DNA of 64,000 bases from Gemmobacter lutimaris (GCF_003570715.1 NZ_QXXQ01000005.1:62001-126000), one strand, 5' to 3'. Shown: positions 34,596 to 43,451, counted from the first letter of the stretch. Translations and numbers: made by a program. Notes: generated by a model not told the origin, from the sequence alone.

Positions 34596-34666
34596 TAGAT
34601 AATTTCTATCGAACAACGGTATTTCACGATTGATCCGTCTATCGTTTTGCCGGATTTTGGCGCCAA
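34594..34666 (+). promoter_or_regulatory. LysR-type binding sites and promoter region of the fds operon
   Basis: GATAGA (34594-34599)-TAATT-TCTATC (34605-34610) is a 6-base perfect inverted repeat overlapping the fdsR stop, of the T-N11-A kind bound by LysR proteins. The half-site TCTATCG recurs 33 bases on (34605-34611 and 34638-34644), three helical turns apart. A TTGGCGCCAA palindrome (34657-34666) lies before the ribosome site. Consistent with activation from two half-sites; not proven. Confidence 0.55.
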
Positions 34667-34684
34667 GCCAACCGGAGGTCAGCC

Positions 34685-35155
34685 ATGCCCCTTGACGAAT
34701 CCGCCGTCCTGTCGCGGGTCAACGAGATCCTCGCAGAACATAACGGAATGGAAGGGCCGCTGCTGCCGATCCTTCATGCCATTCAGGAAAGCTTCGGCCA
34801 TGTGCCGCAGGCCGCTTTGCCGGTGATTGCGCAGCACCTGACGCTGAGCCGGGCCGAAGTGCATGGCGTGATGAGCTTCTACCACGATTTCCGCGAACAG
34901 CCCGCCGGGCGCCATGTGCTGAAGCTCTGCCGGGCCGAGGCCTGTCAGTCGATGGGCGCCGACCGGATGGCCGAACATGCACAGCGCCGGTTCGGGATCG
35001 AATGGCATGAAACCACAAAAGATGGCGCCGTGACGCTGGAACCTGTATTCTGTCTGGGTCTCTGTGCCTGCGCCCCGGCGGCGATGGTCGATGGCCGCCT
35101 GGTGGGTCGTCTGGACGAGGCGCGCCTCGATGCCCTGGCTGAGGAGCTGCGCTGA
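34685..35155 (+). CDS. fdsG: NAD-dependent formate dehydrogenase gamma subunit FdsG (NuoE-like)
   Basis: 156 residues. Complex-I 24-kDa-like subunit holding a [2Fe-2S] cluster with Cys in LCRAEACQSMG and VFCLGLCACAP (~85-90 and ~125-130). N-terminal helices LLPILHAIQESFGHVP are family-typical. With FdsB it forms the NADH-side electron module. GGAGG lies 7 bases before the ATG. Its TGA overlaps the fdsB ATG (TGATG). Confidence 0.95.
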   Translation: MPLDESAVLSRVNEILAEHNGMEGPLLPILHAIQESFGHVPQAALPVIAQHLTLSRAEVHGVMSFYHDFREQPAGRHVLKLCRAEACQSMGADRMAEHAQRRFGIEWHETTKDGAVTLEPVFCLGLCACAPAAMVDGRLVGRLDEARLDALAEELR

Positions 35156-36684
35156 TGAAGATTTACGTTCCCGGAGATGCGGCCGCCAAGGCACTGGGTG
35201 CCGATGATGTGGCGCGCGCTGTCGTGACCGAGGCCGCCGCGCGTGGCGTCGAGGTGACGGTTGTTCGCAATGGCTCGCGCGGGATGATCTGGCTGGAGCC
35301 GCTGGTCGAGATCGTGACCGATCAGGGCCGCATGGGCTTTGGTCCGATGTTGGTGGCGGATGTGCCGGCGCTGTTCGGTGATGCCGAGGCCCACCCAAAG
35401 GCGCTGGGGCTGGTTGAGGAACTGCCGTGGATGAAGCGGCAGACCCGGCTGACCTTCGCCCGCGTCGGCGTGATCGACCCGTTGAGCCTTGCGGAATACG
35501 AATTGCACCACGGGCTGAAGGGGCTGCGTCGCGCGATTGCGATGGAGCCTGCGGCCATCGTGCAGGAAGTGACCGACTCGGGCCTGCGCGGCCGGGGCGG
35601 CGCCGGGTTCCCGACCGGCATCAAGTGGAAGACCGTGCATGATGCACAGGCGCCGCAGAAATACATCGTCTGCAACGCCGACGAGGGCGACAGCGCCACT
35701 TTTGCCGACCGCATGTTGATGGAAGGCGACCCCTTCACACTGGTCGAGGGCATGGCGATTGCCGGTCTCGCCGTGGGCGCGACCAAGGGCTACATCTACA
35801 CCCGGTCGGAATATCCCGATGCGGTGTCGCAGATGCAGAAAGCCATCGAGATCGCACGGGCGGCGGGTGTGCTGGGGGCCTCGGTCCTTGGCTCGGGCCG
35901 GGCCTTTGATATGGAAGTGCGCGTCGGTGCGGGTGCTTATGTCTGCGGCGAGGAAACCAGCCTGCTGAACAGCCTTGAAGGCAAGCGCGGCGTGGTGCGG
36001 GCCAAGCCGCCGCTGCCGGCGCTGGAAGGCTTCATGGGCCGTCCGACCGTGGTGAACAACGTGATCTCGCTGGCCTCGGTGCCGGTGATCATGGATCGCG
36101 GCGCGGCCTTCTACAAGCATTTCGGCATGGGCCGTTCGCATGGCACCATGGCCCTGCAAATCGCCGGGAACGTCAGGTTCGGCGGTCTGTTCGAAACCGC
36201 CTTCGGCCTGTCGCTGGGCGAGATCGTTGATGACATCGGTGGCGGCACCGCCAGCGGCCGCCCGGTCAAGGCGGTGCAGGTCGGCGGTCCGCTGGGCGCA
36301 TGGTTCCCGCGCGAACTGTTCGATACCCCCTTCACCTACGAGGATTTCGCGGCAAAGGGCGGCCTGATCGGCCACGCCGGTCTGACCATCGCCGACGATA
36401 CGGTGGACATGCTGAAAATGGCGCGCTTCGCCATGGAGTTCTGCGCCATCGAAAGCTGCGGCAAATGCACCCCCTGCCGCATAGGCGCCGTGCGCGGCGT
36501 GGAAACGCTGGACCGGATCGGGGGTGGCGATGCCTCGGGCATCCCGTTGCTGACCGATCTGTGCGAGACGATGAAATCCGGCTCGCTGTGCGCGTTGGGC
36601 GGCTTCACGCCCTATCCGGTCATGTCCGCTCTCACCCATTTCCCCGATGATTTCACCGCGACCCACAAGGAGGCCGCCGAATGA
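35155..36684 (+). CDS. fdsB: NAD-dependent formate dehydrogenase beta subunit FdsB (NuoF-like)
   Basis: 509 residues. FMN and NAD-binding subunit with a [4Fe-4S] cluster. N-terminal ~110 residues are thioredoxin-like; the NuoF core has SGLRGRGGAGFPTGIKWK (FMN/NAD glycine-rich), NADEGDSATFADRMLMEGDP, AGAYVCGEETSLLNSLEGK and GRPTVVNNV. The C-terminal cluster ligands are in CGKCTPCRIG with a further Cys in MKSGSLCALGG. Transfers formate electrons to NAD+. The stop overlaps the fdsA ATG. Confidence 0.96.
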   Translation: MKIYVPGDAAAKALGADDVARAVVTEAAARGVEVTVVRNGSRGMIWLEPLVEIVTDQGRMGFGPMLVADVPALFGDAEAHPKALGLVEELPWMKRQTRLTFARVGVIDPLSLAEYELHHGLKGLRRAIAMEPAAIVQEVTDSGLRGRGGAGFPTGIKWKTVHDAQAPQKYIVCNADEGDSATFADRMLMEGDPFTLVEGMAIAGLAVGATKGYIYTRSEYPDAVSQMQKAIEIARAAGVLGASVLGSGRAFDMEVRVGAGAYVCGEETSLLNSLEGKRGVVRAKPPLPALEGFMGRPTVVNNVISLASVPVIMDRGAAFYKHFGMGRSHGTMALQIAGNVRFGGLFETAFGLSLGEIVDDIGGGTASGRPVKAVQVGGPLGAWFPRELFDTPFTYEDFAAKGGLIGHAGLTIADDTVDMLKMARFAMEFCAIESCGKCTPCRIGAVRGVETLDRIGGGDASGIPLLTDLCETMKSGSLCALGGFTPYPVMSALTHFPDDFTATHKEAAE

Positions 36685-39560
36685 AAGACTTCATCATCCC
36701 CGATGACCGCGATTTCGGCACGCCTGCCTCGAAATCGAAAACCATGGTGACCCTGTCGATCGACGGGTTCGAGGTGACGGTGCCGGAAGGCACGTCGATC
36801 ATGCGTGCCGCGGCCGAGATCGGCATTTCCGTGCCGAAGCTCTGCGCCACCGACAGCATCGATGCTTTCGGTTCCTGCCGTCTGTGTCTGGTGGAGATCG
36901 AGGGCCGCAACGGCACCCCGGCCTCCTGCACCACGCCGGTGGCGGCGGGCATCAAGGTCCACACCCAGACCGGCAAGCTGAAACAGCTTCGTCGCGGCGT
37001 GATGGAGCTTTACATCTCGGACCACCCGCTGGACTGTCTGACCTGCGCCGCCAACGGCGATTGCGAATTGCAGGACATGGCGGGCGCCGTCGGCCTGCGC
37101 GATGTGCGTTACGATGCGGTGGACACCCACTTCCGCACCAAGAACACCAGCGGCGAGGCCAATCCGCAATGGCTGCCGAAGGACGACAGCAACCCCTATT
37201 TCAGCTACGACCCCAGCAAATGCATCGTCTGCAACCGCTGTGTCCGTGCCTGTGAGGAAGTGCAGGGCACTTTCGCGCTGACGATCTCGGGCCGGGGCTG
37301 GGACAGCCGCGTGCATGCCGGTCTGAAGGACGATACCTTCCTGTCGTCGGATTGCGTGTCCTGCGGCGCCTGCGTGCAGGCCTGCCCGACCGCGACGCTG
37401 ACCGAAAAGTCGGTCATCGACATCGGCACCCCCGACCGCAGCATCATCACGACCTGCGCCTATTGCGGTGTCGGCTGTTCGTTCAAGGCGGAAATGCGCG
37501 GTGATGAACTGGTGCGCATGGTGCCCTACAAGCACGGCAAGGCCAACCGTGGCCATAGCTGCGTCAAGGGCCGCTTCGCCTATGGCTATGCCACCCATCA
37601 GGACCGCATCCTGAACCCGATGATCCGCGACACGATCAACGATCCTTGGCGTGAAGTGTCCTGGGCCGAGGCGATGGAATTCGCCGCGACCCGCATGAAG
37701 GCCATTCAGGAAAAATACGGCCGCCAGTCGGTCGGTGTGATCACCTCCAGCCGCTGCACCAACGAGGAAACCTACCTCGTGCAGAAGCTGACCCGCGCGG
37801 TGTTCCGCAACAATAACACCGACACCTGCGCCCGCGTCTGTCATTCGCCCACCGGCTATGGCCTTGGCCAGACCTACGGCACCTCGGCGGGCACGCAGGA
37901 TTTCGACTCGGTCGAGGAATGCGATGTGGCGCTGGTCATCGGCGCCAATCCGGCCTCGGCCCACCCGGTCTTTGCCAGCCGCCTGAAAAAGCGGCTGCGG
38001 CAGGGGGCGAAGCTGATCCTCGTCGATCCGCGCCGCACCGAAATGGCGGAAGGCGCACATTACCGTGCGGCGCATCACCTTGCGCTGAAGCCCGGCACCA
38101 ACGTCGCAATCGTCACCGCGCTGGCGCATGTGATCGTGACCGAGAAGCTTTACAACGAAGAGTTCATCCGCACCCGCTGCGACTGGGATGAGTTCCAGGA
38201 TTACATGGAATTCGTCGCGGACCCGAAACATTCGCCCGAGGCGGTCGAGATGCTGACCGGCGTTCCGGCGGCCGAGGTGCGCGGCGCCGCGCGGCTGTAT
38301 GCCACCGGTGGCAATGCGGCGATCTACTATGGTCTGGGCGTGACCGAGCACAGCCAGGGTTCGACCACCGTCATCGGCATCGCCAACCTCGCCATGCTGA
38401 CCGGCAATATCGGCCGGCGCGGCGTGGGCGTGAACCCGCTGCGCGGCCAGAACAACGTGCAGGGGTCCTGCGACATGGGGTCGTTCCCGCATGAACTGCC
38501 GGGCTACCGCCATGTGAAACTGCCCGAGGTGCGCGCGATCTTCGAAAAGGCCTGGGGTGTGGAAATCGACCCGGAGCCGGGCCTGCGCATCCCGAACATG
38601 CTGGATGCGGCGGTGGATGGCAGCTTCAAGGGCCTTTACTGTCAGGGCGAGGACATCCTGCAATCCGACCCCGACACCAAGCATGTGGCGGCGGGCCTTG
38701 CGGCGATGGAATGCGTGATCGTCCATGACCTGTTCCTGAACGAAACCGCGAATTACGCGCATGTGTTCTTCCCCGGTTCGTCCTTCCTCGAAAAGGATGG
38801 CACCTTCACCAATGCCGAGCGTCGCATCAATATGGTGCGCAAGGTGATGGCGCCGAAGCAGGGCTATGCCGACTGGGAAGTGACCCAGATGTTCGCCAAT
38901 GCCATGGGCGCGGGCTGGACCTACACGCATCCGTCGCAGATCATGGAAGAAATCGCCATGACCACGCCCAGCTTCGCGGGTGTGACCTATGACAAGATCG
39001 AGGAAATGGGCTCGGTCCAGTGGCCGTGCAATGAAAAGGCGCCGGAAGGCACGCCGCTGATGCATGTTGACGGCTTCGTGCGCGGCAAGGGCAAGTTCAT
39101 CCGCACCGAATATGTGGCGACGGATGAAAAGACCGGCCCGCGCTTCCCGCTGCTGCTGACCACCGGCCGTATCCTCAGCCAGTATAACGTGGGCGCCCAG
39201 ACCCGGCGCACCCACAATACCGTCTGGCACGATCAGGATATCCTGGAGATCCACCCGCATGACGCAGAAACCCGTGGCATCCGCGATGGTGACTGGGTGC
39301 GGCTGGCCAGTCGCTCGGGCGAGACGACGCTGAAGGCCGAGATCACCGATCGCGTGTCGCCCGGCGTGGTCTATACCACCTTCCACCACCCGGAAACGCA
39401 GGCCAACGTTGTCACCACCGATTTCTCGGACTGGGCGACCAACTGCCCGGAATACAAGGTGACGGCGGTGCAGATCATGCCCTCCAACGGCCCGTCCGAG
39501 TGGCAGGAGGAGTATCAGGCGCAGGCCACGCTCGCGCGCCGGATCGCGGCGGCCGAGTGA
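36681..39560 (+). CDS. fdsA: NAD-dependent formate dehydrogenase alpha (catalytic) subunit FdsA
   Basis: 959 residues. Molybdenum bis-MGD subunit oxidising formate to CO2. N-terminal [2Fe-2S] ligands Cys55, 66, 69, 83; His115/Cys119-122-128 [4Fe-4S]; two ferredoxin-type clusters (Cys181-191, Cys225-235); and the catalytic-domain cluster (Cys259, 262, 266, 294). The Mo ligand is a cysteine, Cys387 in CARVCHSPTGYG, next to His388; it is not selenocysteine. QNNVQGSCDMGS and LPLLLTTGR-like stretches complete the cofactor pocket. No Tat signal, so cytoplasmic. The stop overlaps the fdhD start. Confidence 0.97.
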   Translation: MKDFIIPDDRDFGTPASKSKTMVTLSIDGFEVTVPEGTSIMRAAAEIGISVPKLCATDSIDAFGSCRLCLVEIEGRNGTPASCTTPVAAGIKVHTQTGKLKQLRRGVMELYISDHPLDCLTCAANGDCELQDMAGAVGLRDVRYDAVDTHFRTKNTSGEANPQWLPKDDSNPYFSYDPSKCIVCNRCVRACEEVQGTFALTISGRGWDSRVHAGLKDDTFLSSDCVSCGACVQACPTATLTEKSVIDIGTPDRSIITTCAYCGVGCSFKAEMRGDELVRMVPYKHGKANRGHSCVKGRFAYGYATHQDRILNPMIRDTINDPWREVSWAEAMEFAATRMKAIQEKYGRQSVGVITSSRCTNEETYLVQKLTRAVFRNNNTDTCARVCHSPTGYGLGQTYGTSAGTQDFDSVEECDVALVIGANPASAHPVFASRLKKRLRQGAKLILVDPRRTEMAEGAHYRAAHHLALKPGTNVAIVTALAHVIVTEKLYNEEFIRTRCDWDEFQDYMEFVADPKHSPEAVEMLTGVPAAEVRGAARLYATGGNAAIYYGLGVTEHSQGSTTVIGIANLAMLTGNIGRRGVGVNPLRGQNNVQGSCDMGSFPHELPGYRHVKLPEVRAIFEKAWGVEIDPEPGLRIPNMLDAAVDGSFKGLYCQGEDILQSDPDTKHVAAGLAAMECVIVHDLFLNETANYAHVFFPGSSFLEKDGTFTNAERRINMVRKVMAPKQGYADWEVTQMFANAMGAGWTYTHPSQIMEEIAMTTPSFAGVTYDKIEEMGSVQWPCNEKAPEGTPLMHVDGFVRGKGKFIRTEYVATDEKTGPRFPLLLTTGRILSQYNVGAQTRRTHNTVWHDQDILEIHPHDAETRGIRDGDWVRLASRSGETTLKAEITDRVSPGVVYTTFHHPETQANVVTTDFSDWATNCPEYKVTAVQIMPSNGPSEWQEEYQAQATLARRIAAAE

Positions 39561-40369
39561 TGCACAGCCACCGCCCCCTTCCGCGCCTTGCCTTCCGGGC
39601 AGGCGCGGCGCGCGACGGCAGCCGCGAGCTGCCGTCGGAGGTGGCGGTTGCGCTGAGCTATAACGGATCGACCCATGCCGTAATGATGGCCACGCCAGCT
39701 GATCTGGAAGATTTCGCCCGTGGTTTCACGCTGACCGAAGGGATCGCCAGCCTCGACGAGATCGAAAGCATCGAGCCGGTGGAAACCCCCCGCGGTATCG
39801 ATCTGCAAATCTGGTTGATGCAGGCAGCCGCGGATCGGCAGGCAAAGCGGCGCCGGACCATGGCCGGGCCGGTGGGCTGCGGGTTGTGCGGCATCGACAG
39901 CCTTGAAGAGGCGGTTCGCGTGCCTCGCCCGGTGCCTGCCAGCGATTTCGCCATGACGCCGGAACAGGTGATGGAAGCGATTGCCGCGCTTGAGGCGCAT
40001 CAGCCGCTGCATGACATCACCCGCGCCGCCCATGGCGCGGCCTTCTGGGCGGAAGGCGGCATTGTCCTCGCGCGCGAGGACGTCGGCCGCCACAATGCGC
40101 TGGACAAGCTGATCGGCGCGCTGGCCGGTCGGCGGCCGGCGGGGCAGGGCGCGCTGATCCTGACCTGCCGCACCTCGGTCGATATGGTGCAGAAAGCCTG
40201 TGCCGCGGGCTTTCCGCTGTTGATCGCCGTTTCGGCCCCGACTGCCGCTGCCGTGGCCATGGCCGAGGCGGCGGGCCTGACCCTCGTCGCGCTGGCCCGG
40301 CCCGACGGTTTTGAATGTTTCACCCATCCGCAACGCATCACGCTGCAAGAGGCCGCCCATGTCGCATGA
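39560..40369 (+). CDS. fdhD: Formate dehydrogenase accessory sulfurtransferase FdhD (FdsC)
   Basis: 269 residues. Moves sulfur from a cysteine desulfurase to the Mo-cofactor before insertion into FdsA. The sulfur-relay Cys107 and Cys110 are in GPVGCGLCGIDSL; EEGIASLDEIE, LAREDVGRHNALDKLIG, LTCRTSVDMVQKACAAG and LARPDGFECFTHPQRI are family signatures. In the R. capsulatus fds operon this gene is called fdsC. ATG 39560 overlaps the fdsA stop. Its end overlaps fdsD by 11 bases. Confidence 0.95.
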   Translation: MHSHRPLPRLAFRAGAARDGSRELPSEVAVALSYNGSTHAVMMATPADLEDFARGFTLTEGIASLDEIESIEPVETPRGIDLQIWLMQAAADRQAKRRRTMAGPVGCGLCGIDSLEEAVRVPRPVPASDFAMTPEQVMEAIAALEAHQPLHDITRAAHGAAFWAEGGIVLAREDVGRHNALDKLIGALAGRRPAGQGALILTCRTSVDMVQKACAAGFPLLIAVSAPTAAAVAMAEAAGLTLVALARPDGFECFTHPQRITLQEAAHVA

Positions 40370-40580
40370 CAAACTGATCACCATGGCCAACCAGATCGCC
40401 CGTTTCATGGAAAGCAAGCCCCATGCCGAGGGCGTGACGGGCCTTGCCAATCATATCAATGATTTCTGGGAACCCCGGATGCGGCGGCAGTTGTTCGAAC
40501 TGCTGGACAATGGTGGCGACGGGTTCCGCCCTCTGGTGCTGGAAGCCGCTACCCAGATCCGCCGCCCCGCCGCCGCCTGA
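40359..40580 (+). CDS. fdsD: Formate dehydrogenase delta subunit FdsD
   Basis: 73 residues. Small soluble protein needed for an active fds-type enzyme: MSHDKLITMANQIARFMESK, DHINDFWEPRMRRQL-like (IDFWEPRM) and the Pro/Ala-rich tail. It carries no cofactor ligands. The start at 40359 overlaps fdhD by 11 bases. Last gene of the fdsGBACD operon; a hairpin/repeat region follows. Confidence 0.9.
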   Translation: MSHDKLITMANQIARFMESKPHAEGVTGLANHINDFWEPRMRRQLFELLDNGGDGFRPLVLEAATQIRRPAAA

Positions 40581-40619
40581 GCTTTTCAAGTGGAGCGCCT
40601 GTGGCGCAGGTCTTTTGTT

Positions 40620-40679
40620 CCGTCCGCGCATGGCGCGGACGGCGTGCCTCCGGCGGGGATATTTTTGCCAAGATAAAGG
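40620..40679 (+). terminator. Perfect 10-base hairpin and repeat element after fdsD
   Basis: CCGTCCGCGC (40620-40629), loop ATG, GCGCGGACGG (40633-40642). It is followed by a TGCCTCCGGCGGGGATATTT..GCCAAGATAAAGG stretch (40645-40679), a common Rhodobacteraceae intergenic sequence related to the elements at 8430 and 25921. ATTTTT lies about 15 bases after the stem. Likely ends the fds transcript and, on the other strand, the Hsp70-like one. Confidence 0.55.
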
Positions 40680-40683
40680 CGGA

Positions 40684-41919
40684 TCAGGCGTAGCGGTGGC
40701 GGGCTTCCAGTGCGAGGCCAAGGCCGACAGCGCCAAAGTCGTCGCCGCTGTGCAGTTGCGCTTGCGGCAGCATATCCTGCACAAGACGACGCAGGAGTGG
40801 CAGGCGGCTGGAGCCGCCGGTCACGAAGACCGTGCCGACCTCCGCCGGGGTGACACCGCCTTGCGCCAGAACGCGGGTGATCAGGTCACGCAAACGGGTG
40901 AGGGCGGGGGCGAGCGTCTGTTCGAAAGCCTCGCGCCGCACCACCGGATTGGGCGCGCCGCAGAGCGGGCGCAGCAGCAGTCGTTCCGCCTCGGCATCGC
41001 TGAGAGCGATCTTGACCCGTTCGACCTCCATCGCAAGTGCATGGCCCTGCCGGGCGTCGATCAGGCGGATCAGCCGGTCGATGAGTTCGGGGTTGTCGAT
41101 CTCGTGCCGCAGGGCCTTGAGGTCGGTCATGGTGCTGCGGGAATAAAGCTGGTTGATCCGGTGCCAGGTGGCGAGGTCAAGGAAGTAATGCCGGGGCATG
41201 GTGCCGGCGCCGCCCTTGGTGGCGGCCCCGAAGCCCAGATGCGGCAGGGCTTCGGCGAGGCTCAGCATGCGGTCAAAATCAGTGCCGCCAAGGCGGATAC
41301 CGTCATTGCCGAGGATGTCGTCGGCGCGCTCGGCGCGGCGGGCGCGGTCGGGGCCAACACGAACCAGCGACACGTCGGAGGTGCCGCCGCCGATGTCGAA
41401 GATCAGCACCAGTTCTTCGGCCGTGCAGCGGCTTTCGTGATCGCGGGCGGCGGCGATGGGTTCGAACTGGAACGAGACCTCGCGGAACCCCAGATCGCGC
41501 GCGATCTCGCCCAACGTCGCCTCGGCCTGTGCGTCGAGGCCCGCGTCGTCATCGACGAAATGCACCGGGCGGCCCATGACCACGGCCTCGGGGCCGTCAG
41601 GCAGGCGGGCGGTGAGATGAGCGAGGAAGCGCCCCAGAACCTCGCGGAAGGCAACGGTGCGGTTGCCGACGCGGGTGCGTTCGTGGATCAGCCCGGAGCC
41701 GAGCGTGGATTTCAGCGCTCGCATCAGGCGGCCTTCCTCATGGTCCAGATAGGCAGCGATGGCAGCCTGGCCGAATTGTGGCGGGCCGTCCTCGGCCCAG
41801 AACACGGCAGAGGGCAGGGTGGGGCTGTCGCCCTCCAGCGGCAGGAGGCGCGCGCCTGTGGCGTCTGCAAGCCCGAGAGTGGAATTCGACGTGCCGAAAT
41901 CGATCCCGCAATGTTGCAT
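40684..41919 (-). CDS. Hsp70-family protein lacking the substrate-binding domain (YegD-like)
   Basis: 411 residues. The ATPase half of Hsp70: phosphate 1 CGIDFGTSNSTLGL, connect region, phosphate 2 LIFDIGGGTSDVSLVRVG, adenosine motif VFVTGGSSRLPLLRRLV. It ends there; the peptide-binding and lid domains of DnaK are absent, as in YegD-type proteins, whose role is poorly defined. Monocistronic, divergent from pgsA (107 bases). Confidence 0.88.
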   Translation of the reverse strand: MQHCGIDFGTSNSTLGLADATGARLLPLEGDSPTLPSAVFWAEDGPPQFGQAAIAAYLDHEEGRLMRALKSTLGSGLIHERTRVGNRTVAFREVLGRFLAHLTARLPDGPEAVVMGRPVHFVDDDAGLDAQAEATLGEIARDLGFREVSFQFEPIAAARDHESRCTAEELVLIFDIGGGTSDVSLVRVGPDRARRAERADDILGNDGIRLGGTDFDRMLSLAEALPHLGFGAATKGGAGTMPRHYFLDLATWHRINQLYSRSTMTDLKALRHEIDNPELIDRLIRLIDARQGHALAMEVERVKIALSDAEAERLLLRPLCGAPNPVVRREAFEQTLAPALTRLRDLITRVLAQGGVTPAEVGTVFVTGGSSRLPLLRRLVQDMLPQAQLHSGDDFGAVGLGLALEARHRYA

Positions 41920-42026
41920 GTCTTGCCCCTGTCCGTCTGGAAAGCGGCTTGCCTATCGCGCGCGCGCAAGGGTGTAAAGGCCGCACCCCCTTCCATGCGC
42001 GCGAGGCTTCGGCTACGACTTGCGGC

Positions 42027-42689
42027 ATGACTTGGAACATCCCGAACGTCCTCACCCTTCTGCGTCTGCTGGCCGCGCCTGGTGTTGCGGTGATGTTCCT
42101 GTATTTCCAGCGCCCCTGGGCCGACTGGTTCGCGCTGACGCTGTTCATCGGGGCGGCGATCACCGACTGGTTCGACGGCTATCTGGCGCGGCTTTGGAAG
42201 CAGGAGTCGAAATTCGGCGCCATGCTGGACCCGATAGCCGACAAGGCGATGGTGGTCATCGCCATCATGGTGATCACCGGTTATTCCGGCATGAACCCCT
42301 GGCTGATCCTGCCCGCGACGGCGATCCTGTTCCGCGAGGTCTTTGTCTCTGGCCTGCGGGAATATCTGGGACACAAGGCCGGGCTGCTGCGGGTGACAAA
42401 GCTGGCGAAGTGGAAGACCACGGCGCAAATGGTGGCGATTGCGGTGCTGTTTCTTGGCACCGGGCTGGAATATCTGGAAGGGATCGCGCTGCGCGGCATG
42501 ACGCCCGAGCAATATGCGCTGGCAGTGGAGGCGGGCACGGCTGATCCGATCCGCACCTGCGGCGGGCGCGATTGCGCGGCCTATGCCACCAATGTGGGGC
42601 TGGTGCTGATCTGGGTGGCGGCGATGCTGACCCTTGTGACCGGCTGGGATTACTTCCGCAAATCCCTGCCCTATCTGCGGGACAAGTGA
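42027..42689 (+). CDS. pgsA: CDP-diacylglycerol-glycerol-3-phosphate 3-phosphatidyltransferase PgsA
   Basis: 220 residues. First step of phosphatidylglycerol synthesis at the inner membrane. N-terminal NIPNVLTLLRLLAAPGVAV and the CDP-alcohol motif FDGYLARLWKQESKFGAMLDPIADK (DG-x2-AR-x8-G-x3-D-x3-D). It is longer than the ~180-residue norm: a ~40-residue insert (TPEQYALAVEAGTADPIRTC GGRDCAAYATN region, two Cys) lies before the last helix. ATG 42027; its TGA overlaps the moaD ATG, so pgsA-moaD-moaE is one operon. Confidence 0.92.
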   Translation: MTWNIPNVLTLLRLLAAPGVAVMFLYFQRPWADWFALTLFIGAAITDWFDGYLARLWKQESKFGAMLDPIADKAMVVIAIMVITGYSGMNPWLILPATAILFREVFVSGLREYLGHKAGLLRVTKLAKWKTTAQMVAIAVLFLGTGLEYLEGIALRGMTPEQYALAVEAGTADPIRTCGGRDCAAYATNVGLVLIWVAAMLTLVTGWDYFRKSLPYLRDK

Positions 42690-42943
42690 TGCAACGGATC
42701 GACGTGCTGTATTTCGCCTGGGTGCGTGAACGGATCGGCCTGCCGCGCGAGCGGGTTGAGACCGATGCTGCAACGGTGGCGGGGCTGGTGGCCGAGCTTG
42801 CGGCGCGGGAAGAACGCTATGCGCTGGCTTTTGCCGATCTGGCGAGCCTGCGGGTGGCGCTGGATCAGGAGCTTGCCGATTTCGATGCGCCGCTGGAAGG
42901 GGTGCGCGAGGTGGCCTTCTTCCCGCCGATGACGGGGGGCTGA
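42689..42943 (+). CDS. moaD: Molybdopterin synthase sulfur carrier subunit MoaD
   Basis: 84 residues. Ubiquitin-like sulfur carrier whose C-terminal Gly-Gly (MTGG) is thiocarboxylated. MQRIDVLYFAWVRERIGLPR and AFFPPMTGG are diagnostic. Delivers sulfur to MoaE. Coupled to pgsA (TGATG at 42687-42691), one base before moaE. Confidence 0.95.
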   Translation: MQRIDVLYFAWVRERIGLPRERVETDAATVAGLVAELAAREERYALAFADLASLRVALDQELADFDAPLEGVREVAFFPPMTGG

Positions 42944-42944
42944 G

Positions 42945-43385
42945 ATGCGGATTTCGGTGCAGGAGGCCGCCTTCGATGCCGGAGCGGAAGCCAATGCCTT
43001 TACCGCGGGTCTGACGGGGGCGGGGGCTGTGGTCACCTTCACAGGCATCGTGCGCGACAATGGCGGCAGGTTGGCTGCCATGGAGATCGAGCATTATCCT
43101 GGCATGACCGAGCGCGCCATCGGCGCCATGGTGGACGAGGCCACGCAACGTTGGGCCTTGGCCGATGCGCTGGTGATCCATCGCCATGGGCGGCTGGAGG
43201 CCAATGCACCGATCATGATGGTGGCGACTGCGTCGGCCCATCGGGCGGATGCCTTTGCGGCGGCGGAGTTCCTGATGGATTACCTCAAATCCCGCGCGCC
43301 GTTCTGGAAGAAGGAAATCGGGGCCGACGGTGCCGAATGGGTGGCGGCGAAGGACGAGGATGAGGCGGCGCTGGGTCGCTGGTAG
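42945..43385 (+). CDS. moaE: Molybdopterin synthase catalytic subunit MoaE
   Basis: 146 residues. Converts precursor Z to molybdopterin with MoaD. GAVVTFTGIVRDNGGRL, EHYPGMTERAI, IHRHGRLEANAPIMMVATAS, and KSRAPFWKKEI (catalytic Lys) are the family hallmarks. Supplies cofactor needed by FdsA nearby. Last gene of the operon; a strong two-tier hairpin follows. Confidence 0.96.
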   Translation: MRISVQEAAFDAGAEANAFTAGLTGAGAVVTFTGIVRDNGGRLAAMEIEHYPGMTERAIGAMVDEATQRWALADALVIHRHGRLEANAPIMMVATASAHRADAFAAAEFLMDYLKSRAPFWKKEIGADGAEWVAAKDEDEAALGRW

Positions 43386-43402
43386 TCTTCTTGCAACGGG
43401 GG

Positions 43403-43436
43403 CGCCTCATCGGGGCATCGAGCCCCCTCTGAGGCG
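43403..43436. terminator. Two-tier hairpin between convergent moaE and P1 peptidase
   Basis: CGCCTCA (43403-43409) pairs with TGAGGCG (43430-43436); within it GGGGC (43412-43416) pairs with GCCCC (43422-43426) around ATCGA. Strong stem on both strands but no T-run, so probable bidirectional terminator or 3' end protector. Confidence 0.55.
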
Positions 43437-43451
43437 GCTGCCGCGGAAGGC

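Noticed and set aside
37840-37850. Selenocysteine at the FdsA Mo site.
   Set aside because: The codon reads Cys (TGT) in CARVCHS, with no in-frame TGA; it is the Cys form.
36612-39389. A 925-residue open frame antisense to fdsA.
   Set aside because: It is His/Arg/Gly-rich with no family pattern and mirrors fdsA codons; third-position GC bias leaves the antisense frame open.
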